This document shows positions 8,161 through 18,532 of a stretch of 64,000 nt of DNA, piece by piece; position 1 is the first letter of the stretch; each line of letters begins with the position of its first letter. A program made the position numbers and the translations under genes. The DNA is from Janibacter corallicola NBRC 107790 (GTDB taxonomy: Bacteria > Actinomycetota > Actinomycetes > Actinomycetales > Dermatophilaceae): assembly GCF_001570965.1 (NCBI RefSeq), contig NZ_BCSR01000002.1, positions 1 through 64,000 on the forward strand, given 5' to 3'. The notes under the pieces are model-generated. The model made no database searches, was not told the DNA's origin, and saw only the letters and a program-made list of their open reading frames with translations.

Positions 8161-9258
8161 ATGGCATCTACCGAGAGCGCCGAGACCCAGACCGGCCCCG
8201 ATGGCTCCGACGGGAACGGTGGCCTGGAGCCGGCGCCGCTGCACCGGCTGAAGCCGCGCGGCTGGGTCTTCGCCGGGAAGGGTGCGGCCAGGGAGTTCGG
8301 CCGCGACGGGTGCACCGACCTCGCGGCCGCACTGACCTACTTCTCGGTGCTCTCGATCTTCCCGGCCCTGCTGGCGCTGGTCTCCATCCTCGGGCTCGTC
8401 GGCGAACCCGAGGAGACCAAGCAGACGGTCCTGGATGTCCTCGAGCAGCTCGGGCAGGGCAAGGCCGTGGAGACCCTCTCCGGCCCGCTGGACCAGATGG
8501 TCAACTCCCCGGCCGCCGGCATCGGCCTGATCGCCGGTCTCGGCGGTGCCCTGTGGTCGGCCTCGGGATACGTCGGGGCCTTCGGGCGGGCGCTGAACCA
8601 GATCTACGGGGTCGCCGAGGGCAGGGGCTTCCTCAAGCGTCGCCCGATGCAGGTCCTCGTGACCTTGGTCCTGCTCGTCCTGGCCGCAGTCATCATCCTC
8701 GCGGTCGCGGTCAGCGGCGGTCTCGCCCGCGCGATCGGCGAGACGATCGGGCTGGGGGAGGCCGCCGTCACGGCGTGGAACCTCGCGAAGTGGCCGGTCA
8801 TCCTGCTGCTCGTCATCTTCATGATCGGGCTGCTCTACTTCGCCACCCCGAACGTGCGCCGGCCCTTCCGCTGGCTGAGCCCCGGTGCGGCCGTGGCGCT
8901 CGTCGTGGCGGTCGTGGCCTCCGTCGGCTTCGGCTTCTACGTGAGCAACTTCGGCTCCTACAACAAGACCTACGGCTCCCTGGCCGGCGTCGTCGTGGTC
9001 CTGCTGTGGCTGTGGATCCTGAACAACGTGCTCCTCTTCGGGGCCGAGTTCGACGCCGAGCTGGAGCGCTCCCGCCGTCTCCAGGGCGGGATGGCCGCCG
9101 AGTCCGGCCGACTGGTCCCGGTGCGTGACACCACGACCTCCGACGCCGCGGCCGAGGCGGAGGCCGCCGCCGAGGAGGAGGCGCGTACGCTACGGATCAA
9201 GGGCCTGCAGGAGCAGGGGCTCTCCACGGCGGAGGCGGCCCCGCAGGAGCAGGACTAG
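8161..9258 (+). CDS. YihY/virulence factor BrkB family inner-membrane protein
   Basis: The protein has 365 residues and about six membrane helices. Family hallmarks are DLAAALTYFSVLSIFPALLALVSILG near residues 57-82, SASGYVGAFGRALNQIYGV near 136-154, and the C-terminal helix pair ending VVVLLWLWILNNVLLFGAEFDAEL. The ~60-residue tail is acidic and Ala/Glu-rich. The biochemical role of YihY proteins is not established; the old label of ribonuclease BN is wrong. It stands alone on the plus strand between the exported-protein gene and the S10 leader. Confidence 0.9.
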   Translation: MASTESAETQTGPDGSDGNGGLEPAPLHRLKPRGWVFAGKGAAREFGRDGCTDLAAALTYFSVLSIFPALLALVSILGLVGEPEETKQTVLDVLEQLGQGKAVETLSGPLDQMVNSPAAGIGLIAGLGGALWSASGYVGAFGRALNQIYGVAEGRGFLKRRPMQVLVTLVLLVLAAVIILAVAVSGGLARAIGETIGLGEAAVTAWNLAKWPVILLLVIFMIGLLYFATPNVRRPFRWLSPGAAVALVVAVVASVGFGFYVSNFGSYNKTYGSLAGVVVVLLWLWILNNVLLFGAEFDAELERSRRLQGGMAAESGRLVPVRDTTTSDAAAEAEAAAEEEARTLRIKGLQEQGLSTAEAAPQEQD

Positions 9259-9582
9259 GGCACTCCCTGCTCGATTTGGATTGCTCCAGCGGGCTCTGGC
9301 ACACTGTTCAGGTTGCTTGTTGACGGCGACGCCGTGACCGGCCATTGCCACGGTCCCGGAGTCGCCGTCTCCCGGTGAGAACGCATCGAACCGCGCTTCG
9401 GCGTGGGGCGACACACCGGAGGAGAGCGCGATCCGGCCGACGGATCGAGGACCAGACGCACGATCTGCCTTCGGGCACGTCGTCGTGGCGCGGGTCGAGT
9501 GCGACACACCCGACCGCGTGGGTCGGAGGTCCGATCGGCCCACAGACCAGGCAAAGCAGGCGAGAGAGAGACGGAAGCACAG
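9259..9582 (+). promoter_or_regulatory. Leader region of the S10 operon
   Basis: These 324 bases contain no credible gene. A promoter candidate is TTGGAT (9276-9281), an 18-base spacer and CACACT (9300-9305), which leaves about 270 bases of leader. The leader is GC-rich with several C/G blocks that could fold. I could not identify an L4-binding structure of the E. coli kind. The ribosome site for rpsJ is weak: a purine-rich GAGAGAGAGACGGAAG stretch ends 5 bases before the ATG. Confidence 0.4.
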
Positions 9583-9891
9583 ATGGCGGGACAGAAGATC
9601 CGCATCCGGTTGAAGTCGTATGACCACGAGGTCATCGACAACTCGGCGCGAAAGATCGTCGACACCGTGACCCGTGCCGGCGCGACGGTGGTGGGCCCGG
9701 TGCCGCTGCCGACGGAGAAGAACGTGTTCTGCGTCATCCGTTCGCCGCACAAGTACAAGGACAGCCGCGAGCACTTCGAGATGCGCACCCACAAGCGACT
9801 CATCGACATCGTCGACCCGACGCCCAAGGCCGTCGACTCGCTGATGCGCCTCGACCTGCCGGCTGACGTCAACATCGAGATCAAGCTCTGA
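9583..9891 (+). CDS. rpsJ: 30S ribosomal protein S10 (uS10)
   Basis: S10 has 102 residues, the normal length. It belongs to the 30S head and, as NusE, joins the Nus antitermination complex. [19 protein letters not shown] and the block [43 protein letters not shown] are typical. The ATG at 9583 is chosen from similarity; the frame is open upstream without a ribosome site. It is the first gene of the S10 operon. Confidence 0.98.
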   Translation: MAGQKIRIRLKSYDHEVIDNSARKIVDTVTRAGATVVGPVPLPTEKNVFCVIRSPHKYKDSREHFEMRTHKRLIDIVDPTPKAVDSLMRLDLPADVNIEIKL

Positions 9892-9899
9892 GGCTGACG

Positions 9900-10556
9900 A
9901 TGACTACTACCACCACCAAGACCGTGAAGGGCGTGCTCGGCGAGAAGCTCGGCATGACGCAGGTGTGGGACGAGGACAGCCGCCTCGTCCCCGTCACCGT
10001 CGTCCAGGCCGGCCCGTGCGTCGTCACCCAGGTCCGCACCCTCGAGACCGACGGCTACGAGGCCGTCCAGATCGCCTTCGGCGGCATCGACCCGCGCAAG
10101 GTCAACCAGCCGGCGAGCGGTCACTTCGCCAAGGCCGGCGTGACCCCGCGCCGCCACCTGGTCGAGCTGCGCACCTCGGACGCCTCCGAGTACACCGTGG
10201 GTCAGGAGGTGACCGCCGAGCTGTTCGAGGCCGGACAGAGCATCGACGTCACCGGCACCACGAAGGGCAAGGGCTTCGCCGGCGTCATGAAGCGCCACGG
10301 GTTCGCCGGTGTTGGCGCCTCCCACGGTGCGCACCGCAACCACCGCAAGCCCGGCGCCATCGGTGGCTGCGCCACCCCGGGCCGCGTCTTCAAGGGGATG
10401 CGCATGGCCGGCCGCATGGGCGGCGTGCGCCAGACCACCCAGAACCTGAAGATCCACGCCGTCGACGCCGAGAAGGGGCTGCTGCTCGTCCAGGGCGCCG
10501 TCCCCGGCCCGCGCGGCGGGATCGTCCTCGTCCGCAACGCCGTGAAGGGAGCCTGA
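9900..10556 (+). CDS. rplC: 50S ribosomal protein L3 (uL3)
   Basis: This 218-residue early-assembly protein reaches the peptidyl-transferase centre. The core motif [13 protein letters not shown] and the loop [20 protein letters not shown] are conserved. The short N-terminal Thr-rich extension ([11 protein letters not shown]) precedes the usual [11 protein letters not shown]. It starts 8 bases after the rpsJ stop, with the GAGG of its ribosome site overlapping that stop. Confidence 0.97.
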   Translation: MTTTTTKTVKGVLGEKLGMTQVWDEDSRLVPVTVVQAGPCVVTQVRTLETDGYEAVQIAFGGIDPRKVNQPASGHFAKAGVTPRRHLVELRTSDASEYTVGQEVTAELFEAGQSIDVTGTTKGKGFAGVMKRHGFAGVGASHGAHRNHRKPGAIGGCATPGRVFKGMRMAGRMGGVRQTTQNLKIHAVDAEKGLLLVQGAVPGPRGGIVLVRNAVKGA

Positions 10557-10557
10557 C

Positions 10558-11208
10558 GTGCCGACCATCGACATCATCAGCCCGCAGGGTGGGTCCGCCG
10601 GCACCGTCGAGCTGCCCGGTGAGGTCTTCGACGTCCAGGTCAACGTCCCGCTGATCCACCAGGTCGTCGTGGCGCAGCTCGCCGCCGCACGGCAGGGCAC
10701 CCACAAGACCAAGACCCGCGGCGAGGTCCGCGGCGGTGGCCGCAAGCCCTGGCGCCAGAAGGGCACCGGCCGGGCCCGCCACGGCTCGGTCCGCTCGCCC
10801 CAGTGGGCCGGCGGTGGCACCGTCCACGGCCCGGTCCCGCGGGACTACTCCAAGCGGACCCCGAAGAAGATGAAGGCCGCCGCGCTGCGCGGTGCCCTCT
10901 CGGACCGGGCCCGTCACGGGCGCGTGCACGTGCTCAGCGACCTGGTCGCGGGGGAGACCCCCTCCACCAAGGCGGTCCTCTCCGTGCTCTCCGGCCTGAG
11001 CGAGCGCGCCAACCACCTCGTGGTGCTCGAGCGCGGCAACGAGACCGCGTGGAAGTCGGTGCGCAACCTCACCGAGGTCCACGTCCTCTTCGCCGACCAG
11101 CTCAACACCTACGACGTGCTCTGCGCCGACGACATCGTCTTCACCCAGGCGGCCCTCGAGGCCTTCCTCGCCGGCCGCGCGAACAAGACCGAGGAGGCCG
11201 GCAAGTGA
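10558..11208 (+). CDS. rplD: 50S ribosomal protein L4 (uL4)
   Basis: This 216-residue L4 has a long loop lining the exit tunnel, seen here as [40 protein letters not shown]. The GTG start lies one base after the rplC stop codon. In many bacteria L4 also represses its own operon; nothing in this sequence shows whether it does so here. It overlaps rplW by four bases (GTGA). Confidence 0.97.
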   Translation: MPTIDIISPQGGSAGTVELPGEVFDVQVNVPLIHQVVVAQLAAARQGTHKTKTRGEVRGGGRKPWRQKGTGRARHGSVRSPQWAGGGTVHGPVPRDYSKRTPKKMKAAALRGALSDRARHGRVHVLSDLVAGETPSTKAVLSVLSGLSERANHLVVLERGNETAWKSVRNLTEVHVLFADQLNTYDVLCADDIVFTQAALEAFLAGRANKTEEAGK

Positions 11209-11510
11209 GCACCGCATCGCAGCTGACCGACCCGCGCGACATCCTGATCCGTCCGGTCGTCTCCGAGAAGTCCTACGGGCTCCTCGACGACGGCAAGTAC
11301 ACGTTCATCGTCGACCCGCGGGCCAACAAGACCCAGATCAAGATCGCCGTCGAGCAGATCTTCGACGTCAAGGTCGACTCCGTGCACACCATGAACCGCC
11401 CCGGCAAGGCCCGGCGGACCCGGTTCGGCACCGGCAAGCGCAAGGACGTCAAGCGTGCGATCGTCACTCTCCGCGAGGGCACGATCGACATCTTCGGCGG
11501 CCAGGGCTGA
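11205..11510 (+). CDS. rplW: 50S ribosomal protein L23 (uL23)
   Basis: L23 has 101 residues and sits at the tunnel exit, where trigger factor and SRP dock. [49 protein letters not shown] is the family core. The GTG start overlaps the rplD stop by four bases. Confidence 0.97.
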   Translation: MSTASQLTDPRDILIRPVVSEKSYGLLDDGKYTFIVDPRANKTQIKIAVEQIFDVKVDSVHTMNRPGKARRTRFGTGKRKDVKRAIVTLREGTIDIFGGQG

Positions 11511-11533
11511 CGGAGAGGACAAGGAAGAAGCAC

Positions 11534-12370
11534 ATGGCCATCCGCAAGTACAAGCCGACCACTCCCGGTCGCCGCGGCAGCTCCGTCGCCGACTTCGTCG
11601 AGATCACCCGTGACTCGCCGGAGAAGTCGCTGGTCCGCCCGCTGAGCAAGTCCGGCGGTCGCAACACCTCGGGCCGCATCACCACCCGCCACATCGGCGG
11701 CGGTCACAAGCGCGCCTACCGCGTCATCGACTTCCGTCGCCACGACAAGGACGGTGTCCCGGCCAAGGTCGCGCACATCGAGTACGACCCGAACCGCACC
11801 GCACGCATCGCGCTGCTGCACTACGCCGACGGCGAGAAGCGTTACATCCTGGCCCCGAGCAAGCTGAACCAGGGCGCTTGGATCGAGAACGGCCCTTCGG
11901 CCGACATCAAGGTCGGGAACAACCTCGCGCTGCGCAACATCCCGAACGGCACCACGGTCCACGCCGTGGAGCTGCGTCCCGGGGGCGGGGCCAAGATGGC
12001 CCGCTCCGCCGGGGCGAGCATCCAGCTCCTCGCGAAGGAGGGCCCCTACGCCACGCTGCGCATGCCCTCCGGCGAGGTCCGTCGGGTCGACGCCCGGTGC
12101 CGCGCCACCATCGGTGAGGTCGGCAACTCCGAGCAGATCAACATCAGCTGGGGCAAGGCCGGCCGCATGCGGTGGAAGGGCAAGCGCCCCACCGTCCGCG
12201 GTGTCGTGATGAACCCGGTGGACCACCCGCACGGTGGTGGCGAGGGCCGGACCTCCGGTGGCCGCCACCCCGTCTCGCCCTGGGGTACCCCCGAGGGCCG
12301 CACCCGGCGTCCCGGGAAGGCGAGCGACAAGCTCATCGTCCGTCGCCGCCGTACCGGCAAGAAGCGCTGA
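11534..12370 (+). CDS. rplB: 50S ribosomal protein L2 (uL2)
   Basis: This 278-residue protein is essential for subunit joining and peptidyl-transferase activity. The start [15 protein letters not shown] and the C-terminal block [31 protein letters not shown], with the conserved histidine of the HPHGGGEG loop, are diagnostic. It is preceded by AGGACAAGGAAG as ribosome site. Confidence 0.98.
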   Translation: MAIRKYKPTTPGRRGSSVADFVEITRDSPEKSLVRPLSKSGGRNTSGRITTRHIGGGHKRAYRVIDFRRHDKDGVPAKVAHIEYDPNRTARIALLHYADGEKRYILAPSKLNQGAWIENGPSADIKVGNNLALRNIPNGTTVHAVELRPGGGAKMARSAGASIQLLAKEGPYATLRMPSGEVRRVDARCRATIGEVGNSEQINISWGKAGRMRWKGKRPTVRGVVMNPVDHPHGGGEGRTSGGRHPVSPWGTPEGRTRRPGKASDKLIVRRRRTGKKR

Positions 12371-12388
12371 TAGGAGCGAAGAAGGAAC

Positions 12389-12670
12389 ATGCCTCGTAGC
12401 CTGAAGAAGGGCCCCTTCATCGACGACCACCTCCAGAAGAAGGTGGACGCCCAGAACGAAGCGGGCACGAAGAACGTCATCAAGACCTGGTCGCGCCGTT
12501 CGGTCGTCAGCCCGGACATGCTCGGCCACACCTTCGCCGTCCACGACGGCCGCAAGCACGTCCCGGTGTTCGTCACCGAGGCGATGGTCGGCCACAAGCT
12601 CGGCGAGTTCGCACCGACCCGCTCCTTCCGCGGTCACGTGAAGGATGACAAGAAGGGACGTCGTCGCTGA
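12389..12670 (+). CDS. rpsS: 30S ribosomal protein S19 (uS19)
   Basis: S19 has 93 residues and pairs with S13 in the head to contact the A-site tRNA and the 50S subunit. [19 protein letters not shown] and [16 protein letters not shown] are typical. The ribosome site is GAAGGAA. The stop TGA overlaps the rplV ATG by one base. Confidence 0.98.
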   Translation: MPRSLKKGPFIDDHLQKKVDAQNEAGTKNVIKTWSRRSVVSPDMLGHTFAVHDGRKHVPVFVTEAMVGHKLGEFAPTRSFRGHVKDDKKGRRR

Positions 12671-13080
12671 TGGCCGCCAACGACACCACCGAGCAGGAGG
12701 CCCTGGTCGCCCAGGCGTCCGCGCGCCACACCCGGATCGCGCCGATGAAGGCGCGCCGAGTGGTCGACCTCATTCGCGGCAAGGACACCCAGACCGCGAT
12801 CGCCACGCTGCAGTTCGCACCGCAGGGCGCCTCCGAGCAGACCCTGAAGGTCCTGCAGAGCGCCATCGCGAACCTGCGCGTGAAGTCCGACGAGCTGGGT
12901 GAGCCCTTCGACGAGCGCAACCTGGTCGTCGCTGCCGCCTACGTCGACGAAGGACCGACCATGAAGCGCTTCCGTCCGCGGGCCCAGGGCCGCGCCGGCC
13001 GGATCAACAAGCGCACCAGCCACATCACCATCCACGTGACGACCAAGCCTGCGAAGGCCGCGAAGGGAGGGACCCGCTGA
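12670..13080 (+). CDS. rplV: 50S ribosomal protein L22 (uL22)
   Basis: L22 has 136 residues; its beta-hairpin forms part of the exit-tunnel constriction, seen here around [24 protein letters not shown]. The N-terminal stretch [23 protein letters not shown] is family-typical. Start and stop both share one base with the neighbouring genes (TGATG), so rpsS, rplV and rpsC should be translationally coupled. Confidence 0.98.
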   Translation: MAANDTTEQEALVAQASARHTRIAPMKARRVVDLIRGKDTQTAIATLQFAPQGASEQTLKVLQSAIANLRVKSDELGEPFDERNLVVAAAYVDEGPTMKRFRPRAQGRAGRINKRTSHITIHVTTKPAKAAKGGTR

Positions 13081-13910
13081 TGGGTCAGAAGATCAACCCG
13101 CACGGCTTCCGGCTGGGCGTCACCGTCGACCACAAGAGCCGCTGGTTCGCCGACTCCAACAAGAAGGGTCAGCGCTACCGGGACTACGTGAAGGAGGACG
13201 TGGCGATCCGCAAGCTCCTGTCCACGGGGATGGAGCGCGCCGGCATCGCCCGCGTCGAGATCGAGCGCACCCGGGACCGCGTGCGGGTGGACATCCACAC
13301 CGCTCGTCCGGGCATCGTCATCGGCCGCCGCGGCGCCGAGGCGGACCGCATCCGCGGTGAGCTCGAGAAGCTCACCGGCAAGCAGGTCCAGCTGAACATC
13401 CTCGAGGTCAAGAACCCCGAGATCGAGGCCCAGCTCGTCGCCCAGGGGATCGCCGAGCAGCTGGCTGCCCGCGTCACCTTCCGTCGCGCCATGCGCAAGG
13501 GCCTGCAGTCCTCGCTGCGTGCCGGCGCCAAGGGCATCCGGATCCAGTGCTCCGGTCGTCTCGGCGGCGCCGAGATGTCCCGTTCCGAGTTCTACCGTGA
13601 GGGTCGGGTGCCGCTGCACACCCTTCGCGCGAACATCGACTACGGCTTCTACGAGGCCCGCACGACCTTCGGGCGCATCGGCGTCAAGGTCTGGATCTAC
13701 AAGGGCGACATGACCGAGAAGGAGTTCGCGGCGCAGCAGGCGTCCGCCGCTCCGCGTGGTCGTGGCCCGCGTCGCGACCGCGACGACCGTCCCGCCCGCG
13801 CCCGCCGCGGTGGTGGCGACCGCAACGCGGCCCCGGCCAAGAAGGCCGAGGCCCCTGCTGCGGAGACCCCCGCCGCCGAGGCGCCGGCCAAGACCGAGGG
13901 AGAGTCCTGA
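13080..13910 (+). CDS. rpsC: 30S ribosomal protein S3 (uS3)
   Basis: S3 has 276 residues, longer than the ~230 of E. coli, because of an Arg/Gly- then Ala/Pro/Glu-rich C-terminal tail from about residue 220, a common actinobacterial feature. The KH domain motif [16 protein letters not shown] is near residues 80-95. It forms part of the mRNA entry channel with helicase activity. The start [14 protein letters not shown] is standard. Confidence 0.97.
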   Translation: MGQKINPHGFRLGVTVDHKSRWFADSNKKGQRYRDYVKEDVAIRKLLSTGMERAGIARVEIERTRDRVRVDIHTARPGIVIGRRGAEADRIRGELEKLTGKQVQLNILEVKNPEIEAQLVAQGIAEQLAARVTFRRAMRKGLQSSLRAGAKGIRIQCSGRLGGAEMSRSEFYREGRVPLHTLRANIDYGFYEARTTFGRIGVKVWIYKGDMTEKEFAAQQASAAPRGRGPRRDRDDRPARARRGGGDRNAAPAKKAEAPAAETPAAEAPAKTEGES

Positions 13911-13911
13911 G

Positions 13912-14331
13912 ATGTTGATCCCCCGACGGGTCAAGCACCGCAAGCAGCACCACCCCAGGCGTGGCGGCATGGCGAAGGGCGGGACCACCGTCTCCTTCGG
14001 CGACTACGGCCTGCAGGCGCTGGAGGCCGCGTACATCACCAACCGGCAGATCGAGGCCGCGCGTATCGCCATGACGCGCTACATGAAGCGTGGCGGGAAG
14101 GTCTGGATCAACATCTACCCGGACCGTCCGCTCACCAAGAAGCCGGCCGAGACCCGGATGGGTTCCGGCAAGGGCTCGCCCGAGTGGTGGGTCGCGAACG
14201 TCAAGCCGGGCCGGGTCATGTTCGAGATCTCCGGTGTCGACGAGAAGGTCGCTCGCGAGGCCATGCGCCTGGCGATGCACAAGCTGCCGATGAAGTGCCG
14301 CTTCGTCGCGCGTGAGGGTGGTGAGAACTGA
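13912..14331 (+). CDS. rplP: 50S ribosomal protein L16 (uL16)
   Basis: L16 has 139 residues and contacts A-site tRNA near 5S r[27 protein letters not shown] and the loop [24 protein letters not shown] are the usual signatures. The ATG lies one base after the rpsC stop, and the stop overlaps the rpmC start. Confidence 0.98.
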   Translation: MLIPRRVKHRKQHHPRRGGMAKGGTTVSFGDYGLQALEAAYITNRQIEAARIAMTRYMKRGGKVWINIYPDRPLTKKPAETRMGSGKGSPEWWVANVKPGRVMFEISGVDEKVAREAMRLAMHKLPMKCRFVAREGGEN

Positions 14332-14558
14332 TGGCAGTCGGATCCAAGGACCTGACTCCTGCGGACCTGCGTGAGCTGGCCGACGACAAGCTCGTCGAGG
14401 AGCTGCGCAAGGGCAAGGAGGAGCTGTTCAACCTCCGATTCCAGTCGGCCACCGGCCAGCTGGAGAACCACGGCCGCCTCCGCGCGGTCCGCAAGGACAT
14501 CGCGCGCATCTACACCGAGATGCGCGAGCGCGAGCTCGGGATCGGTGAGAGCAAGTGA
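14331..14558 (+). CDS. rpmC: 50S ribosomal protein L29 (uL29)
   Basis: This 75-residue two-helix protein lies near the tunnel exit. [50 protein letters not shown] is the family pattern. It overlaps rplP by one base and rpsQ by four. Confidence 0.96.
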   Translation: MAVGSKDLTPADLRELADDKLVEELRKGKEELFNLRFQSATGQLENHGRLRAVRKDIARIYTEMRERELGIGESK

Positions 14559-14857
14559 GCGAGAACGTGAAGGAAGAGACCGTGAGCAGCGCCAGCGAGC
14601 CCCAGGAGCGGAACTACCGCAAGTCCCGCCGCGGGTACGTCGTCAGCGACAAGATGGACAAGACGGTCGTCGTCGAGGTCGAGGACCGCGTCAAGCACGC
14701 GCTCTACGGCAAGGTCATGCGCCGCAGCGAGCGGGTCAAGGTCCACGACGAGCAGAACCAGGCCGGTGTGGGTGACCTCATCGAGATCATGGAGACCCGG
14801 CCGCTGTCGGCCACCAAGCGGTGGCGCCTCGTCGAGATCCTCGAGAAGGCCAAGTAA
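14555..14857 (+). CDS. rpsQ: 30S ribosomal protein S17 (uS17)
   Basis: S17 is an early-assembling 16S rRNA binder of the S1-like OB fold. The conserved part [45 protein letters not shown] is present. From the GTG at 14555, overlapping rpmC, it has 100 residues with an acidic N-terminal extension. A GTG at 14582 would give 91. I prefer 14555 for its GTGA coupling. It is the last gene of the S10 block and is followed by a hairpin. Confidence 0.94.
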   Translation: MSENVKEETVSSASEPQERNYRKSRRGYVVSDKMDKTVVVEVEDRVKHALYGKVMRRSERVKVHDEQNQAGVGDLIEIMETRPLSATKRWRLVEILEKAK

Positions 14858-14870
14858 TCCTCTTCGGAGA

Positions 14871-14895
14871 CGAAGGGGGCGTCACGCCCCCTTCG
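14871..14895 (+). terminator. Terminator-like hairpin between the S10 and spc blocks
   Basis: CGAAGGGGGCG pairs perfectly (11 bp) with CGCCCCCTTCG around TCA, 14 bases after the rpsQ stop. It ends in TCCCC with no T-run. It marks the border between rpsQ and rplN and may stop or weaken readthrough. Confidence 0.7.
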
Positions 14896-14969
14896 TCCCC
14901 ACAGCCGTAAAAGTCCAGTTCGGCCAGGCTCGCGAGAGGCGAGAACCAGCACGACGACAGGAGTGAGAA

Positions 14970-15338
14970 GTGATCCAGCAGGAGTCGCGACTGCGAGTCG
15001 CCGACAACACCGGAGCCAAGGAGATCCTGTGCGTCCGCGTGCTCGGCGGCTCCGGCCGTCGCTACGCCGGCGTGGGCGACACGATCGTCGCCACCGTCAA
15101 GGACGCCATCCCCGGTGGCAACGTCAAGAAGGGCGACATCGTCAAGGCGGTCATCGTCCGCACCACCAAGGAGAGCCGTCGCGTCGACGGTTCCTACATC
15201 AAGTTCGACGAGAACGCCGCCGTCATCCTCAAGGCCGACGGCGAGCCGCGCGGGACGCGCATCTTCGGCCCGGTCGGTCGCGAGCTGCGCGACCAGCGGT
15301 TCATGAAGATCGTCTCGCTGGCACCGGAGGTGATCTGA
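14970..15338 (+). CDS. rplN: 50S ribosomal protein L14 (uL14)
   Basis: L14 has 122 residues, the exact usual length, and forms an intersubunit bridge and the RsfS silencing-factor site. [35 protein letters not shown] is typical. The GTG start follows a good ribosome site (GGAGTGAGAA). It opens the spc block after the hairpin, so a promoter in 14896-14960 is likely, though I cannot pick clear hexamers. Confidence 0.98.
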   Translation: MIQQESRLRVADNTGAKEILCVRVLGGSGRRYAGVGDTIVATVKDAIPGGNVKKGDIVKAVIVRTTKESRRVDGSYIKFDENAAVILKADGEPRGTRIFGPVGRELRDQRFMKIVSLAPEVI

Positions 15339-15339
15339 G

Positions 15340-15678
15340 ATGGCAAAGCTGAAGATCAAGAAGGGCGACCTCGTCCAGGTCCTCAGTGGCCGTGACAAGG
15401 GCCTGCAGGGCAAGGTGATCTCGGTCGACGTCGAGCGGGAGCGCGTCGTCGTCGAGGGCGTCCAGCGCGTCACCAAGCACACCCGGGCCGGCTTCGGCGG
15501 TCAGGCCGGTGGCCTCGTCACGACCGAGGCCCCGATCCACGTGAGCAACGTGGCCGTGGTCGACCCCGAGGACAACAAGCCCACCCGCACCAGGACCCGC
15601 GTCGAGACCATCGAGCGCGACGGTCGCAAGAAGACGAGCCGCACCCGCGTCGGCGTGCGCTCGGGCAAGGACCTCTGA
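15340..15678 (+). CDS. rplX: 50S ribosomal protein L24 (uL24)
   Basis: L24 has 112 residues and initiates 50S assembly. The KOW motif is at the N-terminus ([23 protein letters not shown]). The start lies one base after the rplN stop, and the gene is followed in the same way by rplE. Confidence 0.97.
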   Translation: MAKLKIKKGDLVQVLSGRDKGLQGKVISVDVERERVVVEGVQRVTKHTRAGFGGQAGGLVTTEAPIHVSNVAVVDPEDNKPTRTRTRVETIERDGRKKTSRTRVGVRSGKDL

Positions 15679-15679
15679 G

Positions 15680-16249
15680 ATGACCGACACCATCGAGACC
15701 ACCCAGGCACCGCGCCTGAAGAGCCGGTACACCGGTGAGATCAAGGGCGCTCTCTCGGAGCAGTTCGGCTACGAGAACCCGATGCAGGTCCCGCGCCTCG
15801 TCAAGGTCGTCGTCAACATGGGCGTCGGCGACGCGGCGAAGGACTCCAAGCTCATCGAGGGCGCGATCCGCGACCTGACCGCCATCACCGGTCAGAAGCC
15901 GCAGGTGACCAAGGCGCGCCGCTCCATCGCCCAGTTCAAGCTGCGTGAGGGCATGCCGATCGGCGCCCACGTCACGCTGCGGGGCGACCGGATGTGGGAG
16001 TTCCTCGACCGGCTGATCAGCATCGCGCTGCCGCGCATCCGCGACTTCCGCGGGCTGAACGGCAAGCAGTTCGACGGGAACGGCAACTACACCTTCGGGC
16101 TGACCGAGCAGTCGATGTTCCACGAGATCGACCAGGACAAGATCGACCGCGTCCGGGGCATGGACATCACCGTGGTCACCACGGCGACGAACGACGACGA
16201 GGGCCGGGCCCTGCTCAAGCAGCTCGGCTTCCCCTTCAAGGAGAACTGA
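15680..16249 (+). CDS. rplE: 50S ribosomal protein L5 (uL5)
   Basis: L5 has 189 residues, binds 5S rRNA and contacts P-site t[25 protein letters not shown], the block [33 protein letters not shown], and [16 protein letters not shown] are diagnostic. Confidence 0.98.
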   Translation: MTDTIETTQAPRLKSRYTGEIKGALSEQFGYENPMQVPRLVKVVVNMGVGDAAKDSKLIEGAIRDLTAITGQKPQVTKARRSIAQFKLREGMPIGAHVTLRGDRMWEFLDRLISIALPRIRDFRGLNGKQFDGNGNYTFGLTEQSMFHEIDQDKIDRVRGMDITVVTTATNDDEGRALLKQLGFPFKEN

Positions 16250-16250
16250 G

Positions 16251-16436
16251 ATGGCCAAGACCGCCCTGATCAACAAGGCGAACAAGAAGCCGAAGTTCAA
16301 GGTCCGGGGCTACACGCGTTGCCAGCGCTGTGGTCGGCCGCACTCGGTCTACCGCAAGTTCGGTCTGTGCCGTGTGTGCCTCCGGGACATGGCTCACCGC
16401 GGTGAGCTGCCCGGCGTGACCAAGTCCAGCTGGTAA
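16251..16436 (+). CDS. rpsZ: 30S ribosomal protein S14, zinc-binding type (uS14)
   Basis: This is the short 61-residue zinc form of S14. The four zinc-binding cysteines are C24, C27, C40 and C43 (CQRC ... CRVC). A zinc-free paralogue, often carried elsewhere in actinobacteria and expressed under zinc limitation, is not in this window. The gene starts one base after the rplE stop. A 92-base gap without a clear hairpin follows before rpsH. Confidence 0.97.
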   Translation: MAKTALINKANKKPKFKVRGYTRCQRCGRPHSVYRKFGLCRVCLRDMAHRGELPGVTKSSW

Positions 16437-16528
16437 GCAGCGACCCCAACAACTTCCACATCACTCCTACATCGAAGGTCGCCTCGTGCCCGAGGTGAAA
16501 CCGCGATGAGAGAGGGCAGGCAGAGCCC

Positions 16529-16927
16529 ATGACAATGACCGACCCGATCGCGGACATGCTCACCCGCGTGCGCAACGCCAACTCGGCGTACCACGACGTG
16601 GTGTCCATGCCGTACTCCAAGCTGAAGTCGAACATCGCGGAGATCCTCCAGGCGGAGGGCTTCATCTCCGGGTGGGAGGTCGAGGACGCGACCGTCGGCA
16701 AGACGCTGACCATCGCGCTCAAGTACGGCCCCACCCGGGAGCGTTCCATCGCGGGCGTGCGCCGGGTCTCCAAGCCCGGTCTGCGCGTCTACGCGAAGTC
16801 CACCAACCTGCCGAAGGTCCTCGGCGGCCTGGGCGTGGCGATCATCTCCACGTCCTCGGGCCTCCTGACCGACAAGCAGGCCGCAACCAAGGGTGTGGGC
16901 GGGGAAGTCCTCGCCTACGTCTGGTAA
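16529..16927 (+). CDS. rpsH: 30S ribosomal protein S8 (uS8)
   Basis: S8 has 132 residues and is a primary 16S rRNA-binding protein of the platform; in E. coli it also represses the spc operon. [18 protein letters not shown] and the C-terminal [31 protein letters not shown] are the family ends. Confidence 0.98.
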   Translation: MTMTDPIADMLTRVRNANSAYHDVVSMPYSKLKSNIAEILQAEGFISGWEVEDATVGKTLTIALKYGPTRERSIAGVRRVSKPGLRVYAKSTNLPKVLGGLGVAIISTSSGLLTDKQAATKGVGGEVLAYVW

Positions 16928-16938
16928 GGGGGAGCACC

Positions 16939-17475
16939 ATGTCGCGCATCGGAAAGAGGCCGGTCGCCATCCCCAGCGGTGTCGACGTCACCATCGAGGG
17001 CCAGACCGTGAAGGTCAAGGGCCCCAAGGGTGAGCTGCAGACCGTCGTGGCCGAGCCCATCACGGTCGCCAGGACCGACGAGGGCGTCGAGGTCGCGCGC
17101 CCGGACGACGAGCGGGAGTCCCGCTCGCTGCACGGCCTGAGCCGCAGCCTCATCAACAACATGGTCGTCGGTGTCACCACCGGGTACGAGAAGAAGCTCG
17201 AGATCCACGGCACCGGTTACCGCGTCCAGAACAAGGGCGGCAACCTCGAGTTCGCGCTCGGGTTCAGCCACCCCGTCGTCATCGAGGCGCCGGAGGGCAT
17301 CACCTTCGCCGTCGAGAACCCGACCCGCTTCGCGGTCCAGGGGATCGACAAGCAGCTCGTCGGTGAGGTCGCCGCCAACATCCGCAAGCTGCGCCGTCCC
17401 GACCCGTACAAGGGCAAGGGCGTGCGCTACGAGGGCGAGCAGATCCGTCGCAAGGTCGGAAAGGCTGGTAAGTAA
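16939..17475 (+). CDS. rplF: 50S ribosomal protein L6 (uL6)
   Basis: L6 has 178 residues in two repeated domains and lies close to the factor-binding stalk base. [33 protein letters not shown] and the C-terminal [16 protein letters not shown] are characteristic. The ribosome site GGGGGAG ends 5 bases before the ATG. Confidence 0.98.
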   Translation: MSRIGKRPVAIPSGVDVTIEGQTVKVKGPKGELQTVVAEPITVARTDEGVEVARPDDERESRSLHGLSRSLINNMVVGVTTGYEKKLEIHGTGYRVQNKGGNLEFALGFSHPVVIEAPEGITFAVENPTRFAVQGIDKQLVGEVAANIRKLRRPDPYKGKGVRYEGEQIRRKVGKAGK

Positions 17476-17478
17476 GCC

Positions 17479-17853
17479 ATGGCAATGATCGTCAAGCGAG
17501 CCAAGGGCAAGAGCGCCGCTCGTGGTCGTCGCCACCTGCGCGTCCGCAAGAAGATCACGGGGACCGCGAGCCGTCCGCGGCTGGTCGTCACCCGCAGCTC
17601 CCGGCACGTCTTCGTCCAGGTCGTCGACGACACCGTCGGCAAGACCGTCGCCTCGGCCTCGACCATGGAGGCCGACGTGCGGGCGATGGAGGGCGACAAG
17701 ACCGAGCAGGCCCAGAAGGTCGGCGGGCTCGTCGCAGAGCGCGCCAAGCAGGCGGGCGTCGCCGCGGTCGTCTTCGACCGTGGTGGCAACCGGTACCACG
17801 GCCGCGTCGCCGCGGTGGCCGACGGTGCCCGCGAAGGGGGCCTGGCACTGTGA
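17479..17853 (+). CDS. rplR: 50S ribosomal protein L18 (uL18)
   Basis: L18 has 124 residues and binds 5S rRNA together with L5. [34 protein letters not shown] and the C-terminal [26 protein letters not shown] are typical. It starts 3 bases after the rplF stop. Confidence 0.97.
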   Translation: MAMIVKRAKGKSAARGRRHLRVRKKITGTASRPRLVVTRSSRHVFVQVVDDTVGKTVASASTMEADVRAMEGDKTEQAQKVGGLVAERAKQAGVAAVVFDRGGNRYHGRVAAVADGAREGGLAL

Positions 17854-17887
17854 TGCAGGCCCACAACGTCGAGAAGAGGAACATCTG

Positions 17888-18532
17888 ATGCCCGGACCCC
17901 AGCGTCGAGGCGCCGGTGCCGCCGGCACCAATGAGCGCTCCAACAACAACCGCCGAGACCGCCGCGACGGCGGCCGCGACCGTCACGAGAGCCAGTTCCT
18001 CGAGCGGGTCGTGACCATCAACCGCGTCGCCAAGGTCGTCAAGGGTGGTCGTCGCTTCAGCTTCACCGCCCTGGTCGTCGTCGGTGACGGCGACGGCACC
18101 GTCGGTGTCGGCTACGGCAAGGCCAAGGAGGTGCCCTCCGCGATCGCGAAGGGTGTCGAGGAGGCGAAGAAGAACTTCTTCAGCGTCCCCCGCATCCAGG
18201 GCACCATCCCCCACCCGATCGTCGGCGAGGCCGCCGCGGGTGTCGTCATGCTCCGTCCGGCCTCGCCCGGTACCGGTGTCATCGCCGGTGGCCCGGTGCG
18301 CGCCGTGCTCGAGTGCGCCGGCATCCACGACGTGCTGAGCAAGTCTCTCGGCTCGGACAACGCGATCAACATCGTCCACGCGGCGGTGGAGGCCCTCCGC
18401 GGCCTCGAGCGTCCGGAGGCCGTGGCCGCGCGCCGCGGCATGCCGCTGGACGAGGTCGCCCCGGCCGCCATGCTGCGCGCCCAGGCCGCTGGTCGCGCCG
18501 AGGCCGCCGACACGGCGAAGGCGGGTGCATGA
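17888..18532 (+). CDS. rpsE: 30S ribosomal protein S5 (uS5)
   Basis: S5 has 214 residues; it forms part of the mRNA entry channel and affects fidelity. The conserved core begins at about residue 38 ([31 protein letters not shown]), after an Arg/Asn-rich N-terminal extension usual in actinobacteria. [21 protein letters not shown] is the loop that contacts 16S rRNA. The stop overlaps the rpmD start. Confidence 0.97.
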   Translation: MPGPQRRGAGAAGTNERSNNNRRDRRDGGRDRHESQFLERVVTINRVAKVVKGGRRFSFTALVVVGDGDGTVGVGYGKAKEVPSAIAKGVEEAKKNFFSVPRIQGTIPHPIVGEAAAGVVMLRPASPGTGVIAGGPVRAVLECAGIHDVLSKSLGSDNAINIVHAAVEALRGLERPEAVAARRGMPLDEVAPAAMLRAQAAGRAEAADTAKAGA

